From positions 83,701-147,700 of the forward strand of contig NZ_JADZAJ010000009.1 in assembly GCF_020852615.1 (NCBI RefSeq): 64,000 nt of DNA. Direction: 5' to 3'. Within the stretch, counting starts at the first letter, position 1. Each line of letters begins with the position of its first letter. The notes below the pieces were generated by a model, which saw only the letters and a program-made list of their open reading frames with translations, was not told the origin of the DNA and did no database searches. The stretch is from Nitrosomonas sp. (GTDB taxonomy: Bacteria > Pseudomonadota > Gammaproteobacteria > Burkholderiales > Nitrosomonadaceae). The translations under genes and the position numbers were made by a program. Shown here piece after piece: positions 1-11,235 of this stretch.

Positions 1-284
1 AGAATGAAGCTAAATCTGCTCGTGCGCCTTGGGATTATATTTATGAACCGGAAGCAAGGCCTGTTATTGATGACATTATGGTTCGATATATAGAGGCCTT
101 GGTGTATCAGGCGGTTACTGAAAATATGGCATCGGAGCAGTCTGCAAGAATGGTTGCAATGAAAGCGGCATCGGATAATGCAGGCAACTTGATTGATGAG
201 TTGACGCTTATTTATAACAAATCACGTCAGGCAGCGATTACCAAGGAACTGTCGGAAATTGTGGGTGGTGCTGCTGCTGTTTAA
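1..284 (+). CDS. atpG: ATP synthase F1 gamma subunit, C-terminal part (cut by window edge)
   Basis: The first 93 codons shown are the end of the gamma subunit, the central rotor stalk of F1Fo-ATP synthase. The reading frame is open from base 3 with no start inside the window. It contains the family's C-terminal helix region, with WDYIYEPEA near the beginning and [13 protein letters not shown] followed by ASDNAG, the conserved catch region that turns inside the alpha3beta3 ring. It is followed by atpD after 30 bases, the usual G-D-C order. The call is secure; only the N-terminal two thirds is missing, because of the window boundary. Confidence 0.96.
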   Translation, partial: NEAKSARAPWDYIYEPEARPVIDDIMVRYIEALVYQAVTENMASEQSARMVAMKAASDNAGNLIDELTLIYNKSRQAAITKELSEIVGGAAAV

Positions 285-305
285 GTATTATAAATTCGTA
301 TTTAG

Positions 306-1697
<1,392 letters not shown>

Positions 1698-1725
1698 AAA
1701 CAGCCAGCTAACTGATAGGTAGTCA

Positions 1726-2148
1726 ATGGGTACAATATTTCACTTGGATATAGTGAGTGCGGAGGAATCTATTTATTCCGGACCTGCTGAGTTTATAGTT
1801 GCGCCAGCGATGATGGGGGAGGTGGGTATTTTCCCCCAGCACACTCCCATGCTGACGCGAATAAAATCAGGTGTTGTTAAAGTTAAGGCTCCACTACAGG
1901 ATGATGAAGAAATTTATGTTTCGGGTGGCATGCTTGAGGTGCAACCTGACGTTGTGACAATTCTGGCGGATACGGCTGTTCGTGGTAAGGATTTGGATGA
2001 AGCCAAAGCCCTGGAGGTTAAGAAGCAGGCTGAGGAAATTATGAAGAATAAAATTTCTGAAGTTGAGTATGCACGTGCCCAAGCTGAGTTAATTGAGGCA
2101 GTGGCACAGCTGGCAGCTATTCAGAAATTGAGAAAAAGAGGTCATTAA
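1726..2148 (+). CDS. atpC: ATP synthase F1 epsilon subunit
   Basis: This 140-residue protein is the epsilon subunit, the small F1 stalk protein that couples the gamma stalk to the c ring and inhibits ATP hydrolysis. The N-terminal beta-sandwich carries the typical segments [20 protein letters not shown] and [11 protein letters not shown]. The C-terminal part is the two-helix regulatory hairpin, rich in Ala, Glu and Lys. Length matches the family (about 139). It is the last gene of the atp operon and a strong hairpin terminator follows 31 bases later. Confidence 0.97.
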   Translation: MGTIFHLDIVSAEESIYSGPAEFIVAPAMMGEVGIFPQHTPMLTRIKSGVVKVKAPLQDDEEIYVSGGMLEVQPDVVTILADTAVRGKDLDEAKALEVKKQAEEIMKNKISEVEYARAQAELIEAVAQLAAIQKLRKRGH

Positions 2149-2179
2149 AGCTCCGGTTGATGTGATTGCATATAGTTAA

Positions 2180-2207
2180 AAAGGGCGATTCTAATCGCCC
2201 TTTTTTT
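2180..2207 (+). terminator. Rho-independent terminator of the atp operon
   Basis: A perfect 10-bp stem, AAAGGGCGAT (2180-2189) and ATCGCCCTTT (2194-2203), has a 4-base loop and runs into a T tract that continues to 2207. It lies 31 bases after the atpC stop, so it separates the atp operon from glmU. Confidence 0.93.
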
Positions 2208-2345
2208 ATAATAAGGGTATTTTCCTACTTTGCTCCCCTGCTTTCGTCAATTACTTTTTTGTACACTAACGCTATATTTTCTATCGCACGATATGGTGTT
2301 TGTATTTCCGGTGGTAAGGTAAATTTTGTAGAGGATGAATGGCGC

Positions 2346-3722
2346 GTGTTACACGTTGATGTTGTGATACTGGCAGCTGGAATGGGTAAACGGATGAATT
2401 CGTCTTTACCCAAGGTGTTGCATCCTTTGGCGGGAAAGCCAATTTTGTTGCATGTTCTTGATGCGACTTATGCGCTGTCTCCTGAAAAGATATGTGTTAT
2501 TTTTGGGTATGGTGGTGAACTGGTTCATCAAACTGTCGGCGATCGGCCAGATTTGATCTGGGTGAAGCAAGAGCAGCAACTTGGAACGGGTCATGCTGTA
2601 AAACAGGCACTACCTCATCTCGCTGACAAAGGTGTCACACTGGTTTTGTTTGGTGATGTGCCACTGGTGAGAAGCGATACACTTAAAACTCTGATAGAGA
2701 AGGTGCGTGAAGATAGTCTCGCATTGCTGACCGTTGAATTAGACGATCCGACCGGCTATGGTCGAATTGTGCGTGATCCTGTATCGAACTGCGTTCGGGC
2801 AATTGTAGAGGAAAAGGATGCTTCGCCGTCGCAGAAAAAAATTCGTGAAATTAACACGGGCATTATGGTTCTTCCGAACCGCTATCTAAGTGACTGGCTT
2901 GATAAGTTGGGTAATACCAATACACAAGGTGAGTATTATTTAACTGATGTTATCGCTATGGCCGTAGAGGCTGGAATTCAGATTGAAACTGCTAACCCGG
3001 CTTCTGAATGGGAGGTGGTCGGGGTAAACGACAAGGCCCAGCTCGCAGTCCTGGAACGTGCTTTTCAGCAGAATATCGCACGTAAACTGATGGAGCAAGG
3101 AGTAATGTTTGCGGATCCGTCACGTTTTGATGTACGTGGTCAGCTCATATGCGGGAATGATGTTGAAATTGACGTTAATTGCATCTTTGAAGGTGACGTA
3201 CGCTTGGGAGATGGTGTGAAAATTCATGCCAATTGTGTGCTCCGAAATGTAACTGTCTCAGATGGGTCAGTGATCCACCCTTTTAGCCTGATTGAAGATG
3301 CTGCACTGGGGAAAAATTGTCGAATCGGCCCGTTTGCCCGTATTCGCCCGGGCACACAGCTTGATGATGCCGTACATGTGGGAAATTTTGTGGAAATTAA
3401 AAATAGTTATATCGCTTCTGAAAGCAAGGTTAATCATCTGAGCTATATTGGCGATACTGAAATGGGCAGGCAGGTTAATATCGGTGCAGGTACGATTACC
3501 TGTAATTATGATGGAGCCTTTAAGCACAGGACTATTATTGAAGATGATGTGTTTATTGGTTCTGATACACAGTTGATTGCACCAGTAACAATAACTAAAG
3601 GATCGACGGTTGGTGCCGGCTCCACAATTACACGCGATACACCGGAGGGGCAGCTCACATTATCTCGAACTAAACAAATGAGTATTGCCAACTGGAAGCG
3701 GCCGGAAAAAACCAGGGGCTGA
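2346..3722 (+). CDS. glmU: Bifunctional GlcN-1-P acetyltransferase / GlcNAc-1-P uridyltransferase
   Basis: GlmU performs the last two steps to UDP-GlcNAc, the precursor of peptidoglycan and LPS. The N-terminal nucleotidyltransferase domain opens with LAAGMGKRM and keeps the Lys of LPKVLHPLAG. The C-terminal part is a left-handed beta helix of hexapeptide repeats, with the acetyltransferase segments KNSYI and NHLSYIGD. The open frame reaches back to 2166, but through the atp terminator. I place the start at GTG 2346, 11 bases after GAGG; this gives 458 residues against 456 in E. coli. No ATG fits in this frame. It is followed by glmS, the first enzyme of the same pathway. Confidence 0.94.
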   Translation: MLHVDVVILAAGMGKRMNSSLPKVLHPLAGKPILLHVLDATYALSPEKICVIFGYGGELVHQTVGDRPDLIWVKQEQQLGTGHAVKQALPHLADKGVTLVLFGDVPLVRSDTLKTLIEKVREDSLALLTVELDDPTGYGRIVRDPVSNCVRAIVEEKDASPSQKKIREINTGIMVLPNRYLSDWLDKLGNTNTQGEYYLTDVIAMAVEAGIQIETANPASEWEVVGVNDKAQLAVLERAFQQNIARKLMEQGVMFADPSRFDVRGQLICGNDVEIDVNCIFEGDVRLGDGVKIHANCVLRNVTVSDGSVIHPFSLIEDAALGKNCRIGPFARIRPGTQLDDAVHVGNFVEIKNSYIASESKVNHLSYIGDTEMGRQVNIGAGTITCNYDGAFKHRTIIEDDVFIGSDTQLIAPVTITKGSTVGAGSTITRDTPEGQLTLSRTKQMSIANWKRPEKTRG

Positions 3723-3761
3723 AGCTGTTTGAATAATTGGACTTAAGTAGAGGTTAGCGCT

Positions 3762-5609
3762 ATGTGCGGCATTGTCGGGGCAATTGCAAAAAATAATGTA
3801 GTGCCTTTTTTGCTGGAGGGTTTATCCAAGCTTGAGTATCGTGGCTATGATTCTGCCGGAATCGTAGTTGCAGATGGTACGTTGCAAAGACTGAGGACAA
3901 CAGGACGTGTTTCAGAACTGAGCAAGCTGGTCGATGCTGGAAAAACATCGGGGCTGACTGGTATCGCACACACACGATGGGCTACGCATGGTGCTCCTTC
4001 AGAACGTAATGCTCATCCCCATTTTTCTGGTGACCATAGAAAAATCGCAGTTGTTCATAATGGCATTATCGAAAACCATGAAGTTCTTCGCCAACGCTTA
4101 CAGCAGGAAGGATTTAAATTTCTGTCGGATACGGATACCGAAGTAATTGCACATTTGATTTCGTTTCACCTTTGCACGACTGATGATCTGCTTGAAGCTG
4201 TCTGCCGTTCCATAGATGAGCTCCATGGGGCTTATGCAATAGCGGTCATGGAGGAATCGCGCCAGGATCGTATTATTGTTGCCAGAAATGGTGCACCACT
4301 CTTGCTGGGGGTAGATACTGACGGGATTTATGCTGCTTCTGATGCGTCAGCCTTGGTGCAGGTTACGCAGCAAATCATATATTTGGAAGAAGGGGATGTG
4401 GCGGAACTGTCCTGTGGTGGATACCGGATTCTGAATTGTCTGGATTCTGTCAGCGGACATGAGGTCGCCCGTAAAGTGACTGAAACAAGCCTGACGCGTG
4501 ATGCGGTGGAACTGGGGCCGTACTCACATTTCATGCAGAAAGAAATCTTTGAGCAGCCGGTTGCTGTGGCAAATACGCTGGAAATGGTATTGAATGCGCA
4601 ATCAATATCGGCTCAATTGTTTGGTAGTGAGGCACAAACGATTCTCGCGCAAACCAGGGGCGTACTGATACTTGCCTGTGGAACGAGCTATCATGCCGGC
4701 CTGGTTGCCAAATACTGGCTGGAAACAATTGCAAGAATTCCCTGTAATATCGAGATTGCCAGTGAGTATCGTTATCGTAATCCCATCGCTGATCCGGCTA
4801 CGCTGGTTATCGGTATTTCCCAGTCCGGTGAAACTGCTGATACCCTGGCTGCACTCGGTTATGCAAAATCATTAGGTCACCGCTACGGTCTGGCAATATG
4901 TAACGTTCCCGAAAGTGCGCTGGTCAGACAAACAGATCTGCGTTTTCTGACACGTGCCGGCCCTGAAATCGGAGTGGCTTCCACCAAGGCATTTACGACA
5001 CAATTGGCAGTTTTACTATTGTTTACTGCTGTGCTTGCAAAGATGTATGACAGGCTGTCGGTTGAAGCAGAGCAGAATATAATTGCTTCTTTACGGCATT
5101 TACCGGTTGCTATTCAGCACGCTCTTCAATGTGAATCGGAAATCAAAAAATGGGCCGGGGATTTTTCTCAGAAACACCATGCTTTGTTCCTGGGGCGGGG
5201 TGTGCATTATCCAATTGCACTGGAAGGCGCATTGAAGCTTAAGGAAATTTCATACATCCATGCTGAAGCCTATGCAGCAGGTGAGCTTAAGCACGGCCCT
5301 CTTGCGCTGGTGGATAGCGGAATGCCAGTGATTGCTATTGCCCCGAATGATGCTCTGCTGGAAAAACTGAAATCCAATTTGCATGAGGTGCGTGCACGAG
5401 GCGGGGAACTGTACGTTTTTGCCGATGCAGATTCGCGTATCGAGGAAAGTGAGGGAGTTCACATCATCAGACTGGCTGAGCATAGCGGCGTGCTCAGTCC
5501 AATCCTGCATACCATACCATTACAGTTACTGGCTTATCATGTGGCTTTGCAGAAAGGCACTGATGTTGATAAACCCAGAAATCTTGCAAAATCTGTTACG
5601 GTTGAATAG
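3762..5609 (+). CDS. glmS: Glutamine-fructose-6-phosphate aminotransferase
   Basis: GlmS makes glucosamine-6-phosphate from fructose-6-phosphate and glutamine, the entry step to amino sugars. The protein starts MCGIVGAIA, so Cys2 becomes the N-terminal nucleophile of the class II glutaminase domain after Met removal. Two SIS isomerase domains follow, with [22 protein letters not shown] and STKAFTTQL. The C-terminus KSVTVE matches the family. Length is 615 (E. coli 609). No glmS ribozyme is visible in the 39 bases between glmU and glmS, as expected in Proteobacteria. Confidence 0.97.
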   Translation: MCGIVGAIAKNNVVPFLLEGLSKLEYRGYDSAGIVVADGTLQRLRTTGRVSELSKLVDAGKTSGLTGIAHTRWATHGAPSERNAHPHFSGDHRKIAVVHNGIIENHEVLRQRLQQEGFKFLSDTDTEVIAHLISFHLCTTDDLLEAVCRSIDELHGAYAIAVMEESRQDRIIVARNGAPLLLGVDTDGIYAASDASALVQVTQQIIYLEEGDVAELSCGGYRILNCLDSVSGHEVARKVTETSLTRDAVELGPYSHFMQKEIFEQPVAVANTLEMVLNAQSISAQLFGSEAQTILAQTRGVLILACGTSYHAGLVAKYWLETIARIPCNIEIASEYRYRNPIADPATLVIGISQSGETADTLAALGYAKSLGHRYGLAICNVPESALVRQTDLRFLTRAGPEIGVASTKAFTTQLAVLLLFTAVLAKMYDRLSVEAEQNIIASLRHLPVAIQHALQCESEIKKWAGDFSQKHHALFLGRGVHYPIALEGALKLKEISYIHAEAYAAGELKHGPLALVDSGMPVIAIAPNDALLEKLKSNLHEVRARGGELYVFADADSRIEESEGVHIIRLAEHSGVLSPILHTIPLQLLAYHVALQKGTDVDKPRNLAKSVTVE

Positions 5610-5745
5610 CCAGCCTGGCTGAGCGTTGCAATAAGGTATGAACGAGTCGTGGATAATCAGGATCTGAAGCCCCGGCTGCTCCGGTACTTTATACAATATT
5701 ACAGGAGTGGTAGCATTCCCTCCTTTCAACGGTTGAAGGAAGTCA

Positions 5746-6471
5746 ATGGCTGGTCATAGTAAATGGGCTAACATTAAGCATAAAAAAGCCGCACAGGATG
5801 CCAAACGAGGGAAAATCTTTACTCGTCTGATTAAGGAAATTACGGTGGCTGCCCGGTTGGGTGGTGGAGATCCAAACAGTAACCCCCGGCTGCGGCTGGC
5901 GATGGATAAGGCCTTCGGCCACAATATGCCGAAAGATAACGTCGAGCGTGCGATTAAACGAGGTTGTGGCGAGCTTGATGGTGTCAGCTATGAAGAAATT
6001 CGCTATGAGGGATATGGAATATCCGGTGCGGCGGTTATCGTTGATTGTATGACGGATAACCGCACGCGAACGGTTGCTGATGTTCGCCATGCATTTACCA
6101 AATATGGCGGTAACCTGGGGACAGATGGTTCGGTCGCGTATTTATTTAAACATTGCGGCCAGCTGCTGTTTGCGCCAGAGGTAGGTGAAGCACCGCTTCT
6201 GGAAGCTGCACTCGAAGCAGGTGCGGAAGATGTTATCAGTAATGAAGATGGCAGTCTGGAGGTGATTACTGATCCGGATACCTTCGTATCAGTCAAAGGT
6301 GCGTTGGAAAAGGCTGGTTTTAAGGCCGAGCTGGCAGAGGTAACCTGGAAACCCGAAAATGAAGTCTTGCTGCAGGGAGAGGATGCGGTCAGGATGCAAA
6401 AATTGCTGGATGCTCTGGAAGATCTTGATGATGTGCAGGATGTTTATACCTCGGCAATCCTAGATACCTGA
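5746..6471 (+). CDS. yebC: YebC/PmpR-family regulatory and translation protein
   Basis: This 241-residue cytoplasmic protein begins with the family signature [14 protein letters not shown] and keeps the [11 protein letters not shown] and GGNLG(T)DGSVAYLF segments of the three-domain YebC fold. Members have been described as transcription regulators (PmpR) and more recently as factors that relieve ribosome stalling at proline stretches. It is followed at 2 bases by ruvC, a very common neighbour; the link with Holliday junction processing is conserved but its meaning is unclear. Confidence 0.95.
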   Translation: MAGHSKWANIKHKKAAQDAKRGKIFTRLIKEITVAARLGGGDPNSNPRLRLAMDKAFGHNMPKDNVERAIKRGCGELDGVSYEEIRYEGYGISGAAVIVDCMTDNRTRTVADVRHAFTKYGGNLGTDGSVAYLFKHCGQLLFAPEVGEAPLLEAALEAGAEDVISNEDGSLEVITDPDTFVSVKGALEKAGFKAELAEVTWKPENEVLLQGEDAVRMQKLLDALEDLDDVQDVYTSAILDT

Positions 6472-6473
6472 TC

Positions 6474-7010
6474 TTGTTATCTTCTGCTAAGGGTATTCGC
6501 ATACTGGGGATTGATCCTGGTTTGCGTATCACAGGCTTTGGCATTATTGAGAAGGTCAGAAATCATCTGACCTATATTGGCAGTGGCTGTGTCGTGACCG
6601 GAGAAGCCAGTCTGCCGGATCGATTGAAAACCATCCTGGGCGGGCTCAGCGAAATCATTCAGCAGCATAACCCTGAGCAGGTTGCCGTAGAGCAGGTTTT
6701 TGTCAATATCAACCCCAAATCAACTTTGCTGCTCGGTCAGGCACGTGGTGCTGCCATTAGCGCTGCGGTTCTTCATGAGCTTTCCGTGTATGAATATACT
6801 GCCTTACAGGTCAAGCAGGCTGTAGTGGGGAATGGTCACGCTCACAAGGAACAGGTACAGGAAATGGTGATGCGATTGCTGGGTTTGGGTGAACGGCCGA
6901 GACCGGATGCAGCCGACGCGCTGGCGTGTGCTATTTGCCATGCCCATACAGGATCTGGTTTGTTGGCTCTGGGTACCCGCAGCCGCTCCAGACGGGGCAG
7001 ACGTTTGTGA
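6474..7010 (+). CDS. ruvC: Holliday junction endonuclease RuvC
   Basis: RuvC cuts Holliday junctions symmetrically as the last step of RuvABC-directed recombination repair. The RNase H-like fold is clear from [14 protein letters not shown], with the first catalytic Asp, the VAVEQVFV strand with the catalytic Glu, and [14 protein letters not shown] carrying the last acidic residues. Length of 178 is normal (E. coli 173). No ATG or GTG is available; the start must be TTG 6474, only 2 bases after the yebC stop and without an obvious Shine-Dalgarno, so translation is probably coupled to yebC. Its stop overlaps the ruvA start. Confidence 0.95.
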   Translation: MLSSAKGIRILGIDPGLRITGFGIIEKVRNHLTYIGSGCVVTGEASLPDRLKTILGGLSEIIQQHNPEQVAVEQVFVNINPKSTLLLGQARGAAISAAVLHELSVYEYTALQVKQAVVGNGHAHKEQVQEMVMRLLGLGERPRPDAADALACAICHAHTGSGLLALGTRSRSRRGRRL

Positions 7011-7591
7011 TCGGAAGACTTACCGGCTTGTTGCTGGAAAAACATCCGCCCCTGGTGCTTATGGATGTGAATGGCGTCGGTTATGAAGTTGACGTACCGA
7101 TGAGCACCTTCTGCAAATTGCCTGGTATTGGTGAGAAAGTCACACTCCATACCTACTTCTGGGTGCGTGAGGATGTGCATTCGTTGTACGGTTTTATGAC
7201 GGAGCCGGAGCGCGTGTTGTTTCGCCAGCTTACAAAAATTTCCGGTATTGGCGCAAGGACAGCTTTATCAATCCTGTCCGGGTTGAGTGTCAGTGATTTA
7301 CATCAGATTGTGGCGGCGCAAGATGGCGTTCGTCTGACCAGAATTCCCGGTATTGGAAAAAAGACTGCGGAGCGTCTGTTGCTGGAGTTGCGCGATAAAA
7401 TCAGTTTGCCGCCGGTGCTGCCGGAGGCGGGGATAGTGGCTCAGGATACTGATAAAGATATATTCAATGCATTATCAGCACTGGGCTACAGTGACCGCGA
7501 AGCCAATTGGGCTCTCGCACAGCTGGCAGACGGTGTAACAGTGTCAGATGGCATCATGCAGTCACTCAGGCTTTTATCAAAAGTAAAATAA
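7007..7591 (+). CDS. ruvA: Holliday junction branch migration protein RuvA
   Basis: RuvA binds the four-way junction as a tetramer and recruits RuvB. The protein starts at GTG 7007 inside the overlap GTGA with the ruvC stop; the longer frame back to 6926 has no family similarity. The 194-residue product begins (M)IGRLTGLL, has the N-terminal OB fold, then two helix-hairpin-helix motifs, with ISGIGARTA and [12 protein letters not shown], and the C-terminal RuvB-binding domain ([12 protein letters not shown]). Confidence 0.95.
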   Translation: MIGRLTGLLLEKHPPLVLMDVNGVGYEVDVPMSTFCKLPGIGEKVTLHTYFWVREDVHSLYGFMTEPERVLFRQLTKISGIGARTALSILSGLSVSDLHQIVAAQDGVRLTRIPGIGKKTAERLLLELRDKISLPPVLPEAGIVAQDTDKDIFNALSALGYSDREANWALAQLADGVTVSDGIMQSLRLLSKVK

Positions 7592-7612
7592 TATTTTAGC
7601 TGGTTCTCAATC

Positions 7613-8653
7613 ATGATTGAATCAGATCGTATTGTTACTGCCGCTCCATCTTCTCCCCAGGAAGAGGCTATGGAACGGGCACTTCGTCCCGTTCAGCTGG
7701 ATGACTATGTCGGCCAGGAAAAAATCCGCGAGCAGTTAAAGATTTTTATTGAAGCAGCCAAATTAAGGCAGGACGCGCTGGATCACGTGCTGCTGTTTGG
7801 TCCGCCAGGGTTAGGTAAAACCACACTTGCCCATATTATCGCCCGTGAAATGGGGGTGAATTTACGCCAGACTTCCGGTCCGGTGCTGGAACGTGCGGGT
7901 GATCTGGCTGCCCTGCTGACTAATTTGGAGGCCAACGATATCCTGTTTATCGATGAAATTCATCGGCTTTCACCCGTTGTTGAGGAAATTCTGTATCCGG
8001 CAATGGAAGATTATCAGCTCGATATTATGATTGGTGAAGGAGCGGCGGCAAGGTCAGTCAAAATCGATTTGCCCAGTTTTACCCTGGTGGGGGCTACTAC
8101 GCGCGCAGGTATGTTGACCAATCCGCTGCGAGATCGTTTTGGAATTATTTCCCGCCTGGAGTTTTACACCACTGGCGAGCTGAGTAAAATTGTTAACCGT
8201 TCCGCCGGCCTGCTCAATGTGGATATGACCGCTGATGGTGCCGGAGAAATTGCGTGCCGATCCCGGGGTACGCCGCGCATTGCTAATCGTTTACTGCGCC
8301 GGGTGCGTGACTTTGCTGAGGTGCGGGCAAATGGGCGTGTTGATCGCCAGGTGGCCGATGCGGCTTTGAAGATGCTGGACGTGGATGCTACAGGTCTGGA
8401 TATACTGGACAGAAAACTGTTACTGGCTGTTCTGGAAAAATTTGGCGGCGGTCCTGTGGGGGTGGATAATCTTGCCGCGGCTATTAATGAGGAACGTGAC
8501 ACCATTGAGGAAGTGCTGGAGCCTTATCTCATTCAGCAGGGTTTTTTACAGCGTACACCTCGCGGCCGGATAGCAACAGCCATGACCTATCAGCATTTCG
8601 ATATCGTTCCACCACGTCGGGCTGCAGCCCCGGTCCTGTTTGAGCCGGATTAA
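7613..8653 (+). CDS. ruvB: Holliday junction branch migration ATPase RuvB
   Basis: RuvB is the hexameric AAA+ motor that drives branch migration with RuvA. Walker A is GPPGLGKT at residues 63-70 and Walker B is DEIH at 114-117. Sensor 1 is VGATTRAG, and the arginine finger region PLRDRFG follows. A winged-helix domain closes the protein ([21 protein letters not shown]). Length 346 is typical (E. coli 336). It follows ruvA by 21 bases in the same operon. Confidence 0.97.
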   Translation: MIESDRIVTAAPSSPQEEAMERALRPVQLDDYVGQEKIREQLKIFIEAAKLRQDALDHVLLFGPPGLGKTTLAHIIAREMGVNLRQTSGPVLERAGDLAALLTNLEANDILFIDEIHRLSPVVEEILYPAMEDYQLDIMIGEGAAARSVKIDLPSFTLVGATTRAGMLTNPLRDRFGIISRLEFYTTGELSKIVNRSAGLLNVDMTADGAGEIACRSRGTPRIANRLLRRVRDFAEVRANGRVDRQVADAALKMLDVDATGLDILDRKLLLAVLEKFGGGPVGVDNLAAAINEERDTIEEVLEPYLIQQGFLQRTPRGRIATAMTYQHFDIVPPRRAAAPVLFEPD

Positions 8654-8718
8654 GGGCTGACAGTAATTTGCTGTAACCCATACCAGGATTGAATACCTTT
8701 GAGAGTGTTTTTATAAAG

Positions 8719-9129
8719 ATGGAAGCAGTTTTTGTTCATCCCGTTCGCGTTTATTATCAGGATACGGATACGGGGGGCGTTGTATACCATGCGTCCTACC
8801 TTAATTTCATGGAGCGTGCTCGCTACGAATGGTTGCGTGAGCTGGGATTCACGGTGGATACCATGATTCGGTCGCACAAAATGATTTTTCTGATTCGTTC
8901 GCTTAGCATCGAATATTTCAGACCGGCGGTATTGGATGATCTGCTGGATATCACCGTTAAAACGGTTGAAATTGGCAGAAGCCGGATCACGCTGCAGCAG
9001 CAGATTATGCGGGAACAAGGTACACTTGCCAGCGCTACTGTTCATGCAGTGTGTGTTGGAGCAGACACACTGAAACCAATCAGTATCCCGGCGCCACTTC
9101 GTCAAAAAATTGAGAAACAGCCATCATGA
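8719..9129 (+). CDS. ybgC: Tol-Pal associated acyl-CoA thioesterase
   Basis: This hotdog-fold thioesterase is the usual first gene of the tol-pal operon and hydrolyses acyl-CoA thioesters in the cytoplasm. The catalytic Asp lies in YYQDTDTGGVVYHASYLNFM, the 4-hydroxybenzoyl-CoA thioesterase signature. An upstream TTG at 8689 would add 10 residues, but ATG 8719 gives 136 residues, close to the 134 of E. coli, so I prefer it. Its stop overlaps the tolQ start (ATGA at 9126). Confidence 0.93.
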   Translation: MEAVFVHPVRVYYQDTDTGGVVYHASYLNFMERARYEWLRELGFTVDTMIRSHKMIFLIRSLSIEYFRPAVLDDLLDITVKTVEIGRSRITLQQQIMREQGTLASATVHAVCVGADTLKPISIPAPLRQKIEKQPS

Positions 9130-9830
9130 GTAAAGCAATTACCCAGGATTTGTCATTTTTTCATCTTGTTGGTAGCGCAAGCCTGCCTGTTCAACTGGTT
9201 ATGCTGCTGTTGCTGCTGGCTTCGTTTGTTTCCTGGTGGTTTATTTTCAGGAAACTGTTTACCCTCCGTCAGGAGATTAAGCAGACTGATGAGTTTGAAG
9301 GCATATTCTGGCGGGGGTCAGATTTGAATGCGCTTTATCAGCGGGCTGCCAATGCGCGTCATGCAGTGGGCAGTATGGAACGGATTTTTGAGGCCGGATT
9401 CCGTGAGTTTACCAAATACCAGTCAGGAGTTGATATCGGACCCATCATGGACAGCACACGTGGTGCAATGCGGGCTGTATACCAGAGAGAAATGGACAGA
9501 CTTGAATCACACCTGTCATTTCTGGCAACTGTGGGATCGGTAAGTCCATATGTTGGACTGTTTGGAACAGTGTGGGGAATTATGAATGCATTTCGTGAAT
9601 TATCCAATGTTGGACAGGCCACCATCGCACATGTCGCTCCAGGCATCGCTGAGGCGTTGATTGCAACAGCAATGGGACTTTTTGCCGCGATTCCGGCAGT
9701 CATTGCCTATAACCGTTACGCCAGTGATACAGCACAGCTGGCAACCCGATATGAAAGTTTTATAGAGGAAGTATCCAACGTTTTGCAGCGTCGTGTGGCT
9801 AAACCTAGGGATACGGCGAATTTTTCATGA
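9126..9830 (+). CDS. tolQ: Tol-Pal system inner membrane protein TolQ
   Basis: TolQ is a MotA/ExbB-family inner membrane protein that forms the proton channel of the Tol-Pal machine with TolR. It has one transmembrane segment near residues 15-38 and two more in the second half (about 135-155 and 170-190), with the family motif GLFGTVWGIMNAF and the channel-lining IAEALIATAMGLFAAIPAV. Length 234 matches the family. Start and stop overlap ybgC and tolR by 4 bases each. Confidence 0.97.
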   Translation: MSKAITQDLSFFHLVGSASLPVQLVMLLLLLASFVSWWFIFRKLFTLRQEIKQTDEFEGIFWRGSDLNALYQRAANARHAVGSMERIFEAGFREFTKYQSGVDIGPIMDSTRGAMRAVYQREMDRLESHLSFLATVGSVSPYVGLFGTVWGIMNAFRELSNVGQATIAHVAPGIAEALIATAMGLFAAIPAVIAYNRYASDTAQLATRYESFIEEVSNVLQRRVAKPRDTANFS

Positions 9831-10243
9831 CTCAGCGGCGCAGTAAACGTCGGTTGATGAATGAGATCAATGTTGTGCCATACATTGATGTCATGCTGGT
9901 GCTGCTTATTATTTTTATGATTACAGCTCCCCTTATCCAGCCGAGTCAGGTGGAATTGCCGGAAATCGGAAAATCATCAGCCCCGCCCGCGGAGCCTTTG
10001 GAAGTTTCAATTGCCGCAAACGGAAATATTACGCTGCGTGATCGTGCCGGTGCGAATAAGGAACAGCAGGTCAGCCGCAACCAGCTGGCAGGGCTGATCA
10101 AAGCCAGGCAGGCACAAAATACCGACCAGCCTGTCGTGATTGCAGCAGATAAAAATGTCCGTTATGACGAGGTAATTCAGGTAATGGATCTGCTGCAACA
10201 GCAACAGATCCGAAAAATCGGGTTATTGACCAAATCAAAATAA
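9827..10243 (+). CDS. tolR: Tol-Pal system protein TolR
   Basis: TolR is an ExbD-family protein with one N-terminal transmembrane helix and a periplasmic domain. The segment INVVPYIDVMLVLLIIFM contains the essential Asp that carries protons in the TolQ-TolR channel. The periplasmic part ends in the usual YDEVIQVMDLLQQ. Length 138 (E. coli 142). The start ATG overlaps the tolQ stop (ATGA), which supports translational coupling and fixed stoichiometry. Confidence 0.96.
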   Translation: MTQRRSKRRLMNEINVVPYIDVMLVLLIIFMITAPLIQPSQVELPEIGKSSAPPAEPLEVSIAANGNITLRDRAGANKEQQVSRNQLAGLIKARQAQNTDQPVVIAADKNVRYDEVIQVMDLLQQQQIRKIGLLTKSK

Positions 10244-10261
10244 ATTTTAGGGTGTAATGGC

Positions 10262-11194
10262 GTGATGATCCGGTTACCCGGAGATAATAGTGAGCCGGGA
10301 AAAGTACGCTCGGCGTTATTGGCCCTGCTGGTACATGCTGTATTTCTCGCTTTGCTGGTGTTTGGTCTGAACTGGAAAAATGAAGCGTCGGAGGCGATGT
10401 CTGTTGATTTGTGGGCTGATTTACCCCGGCATTCTGGCAAAACTTTACCTCCTGTTGAAAGAGCAGCTCCTAAACCTGAACCCGTTAAACCACAGCCACA
10501 ATCGCAGCCGCGATCACAACAAAAACCACAGTCTCAGCCTCAGCCGGTAATCAAGGTTGCGCCTCCACCTGCACGTAAGCCTGACATTGCGCTCAAGGAT
10601 AAAGCAGAAAAACCCCAGCCTGAAGAAGAAGTAAAAAAACCGGAACCGGTAAAAAAAGAAGTGCCGAAAGAGAAAGAGAAACCCGTCAGGAAGCCGGCAG
10701 AAAAACCGGTACTCAGGGAAGAGGCCAGGAAACCCGAACCAAAAGTTGAACCAAAGCCGGAACCAGTTAAGAAAGAAGCGCCTAAAACCGAGCCGGTTAA
10801 AAAAGTCGAACAGAAAATAGAGAACAAGGATGACGCTCGGCAAAAGGCTGATGCACAAAAACAGGCACAGCAACAGGCAAGTGAGGCAGCGGCAGCACAG
10901 GCTAAGGCTAATGGTGAAATCGATAAATATAAAGCTATGATTCAGGCCAAGATACGCAGCCGGATCATCATGCCGCCTGATTTGCCGGGTGATCCATTTG
11001 TTGAATTCTCAGTAACTTTATTACCAGGTGGGGATGTCCTGGCGGTGACTTTGCGTAAATCGAGCGGTTACACTGTTTTTGATGAAGCGGTGGAGAGAGC
11101 AATTTATCTGGCAAAACCTTTACCATTACCGCCGGATTCGGGGTTATTCAATGCATTCAGGAACCTGGATCTTAAGGTTTACTACCGTGAATAG
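10262..11194 (+). CDS. tolA: Tol-Pal system protein TolA
   Basis: TolA links the TolQR motor to TolB and Pal across the periplasm. A single N-terminal transmembrane helix (about residues 15-35) is followed by a long low-complexity domain rich in Pro, Lys and Glu, with repeated EPVKK-type units at about residues 60-195, then a short Ala/Gln helix and a C-terminal TonB-like domain (SSGYTVFDEAVERAI). The linker is Pro/Lys-rich rather than the long alanine helix of E. coli. Start is GTG 10262 (AGGG at 10249-10252) or ATG 10265; the two differ by one residue. Confidence 0.93.
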   Translation: MMIRLPGDNSEPGKVRSALLALLVHAVFLALLVFGLNWKNEASEAMSVDLWADLPRHSGKTLPPVERAAPKPEPVKPQPQSQPRSQQKPQSQPQPVIKVAPPPARKPDIALKDKAEKPQPEEEVKKPEPVKKEVPKEKEKPVRKPAEKPVLREEARKPEPKVEPKPEPVKKEAPKTEPVKKVEQKIENKDDARQKADAQKQAQQQASEAAAAQAKANGEIDKYKAMIQAKIRSRIIMPPDLPGDPFVEFSVTLLPGGDVLAVTLRKSSGYTVFDEAVERAIYLAKPLPLPPDSGLFNAFRNLDLKVYYRE

Positions 11195-11235
11195 TTTTAA
11201 CCTGCATTTATAAACACGTTGTGGTGAGAGTTGAT

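Noticed and set aside
2166..2345. Longer N-terminus for GlmU
   Set aside because: The open frame upstream passes through the atp terminator hairpin and would add 60 residues with no counterpart in the family; GTG 2346 fits the normal length.
10514..10873. Long minus-strand frames opposite tolA, rich in Phe, Arg and Leu
   Set aside because: They are the mirror image of the Lys/Glu/Pro-rich linker of TolA. The strange composition follows from the antisense of AAA/GAA/CCG codons and not from a gene.
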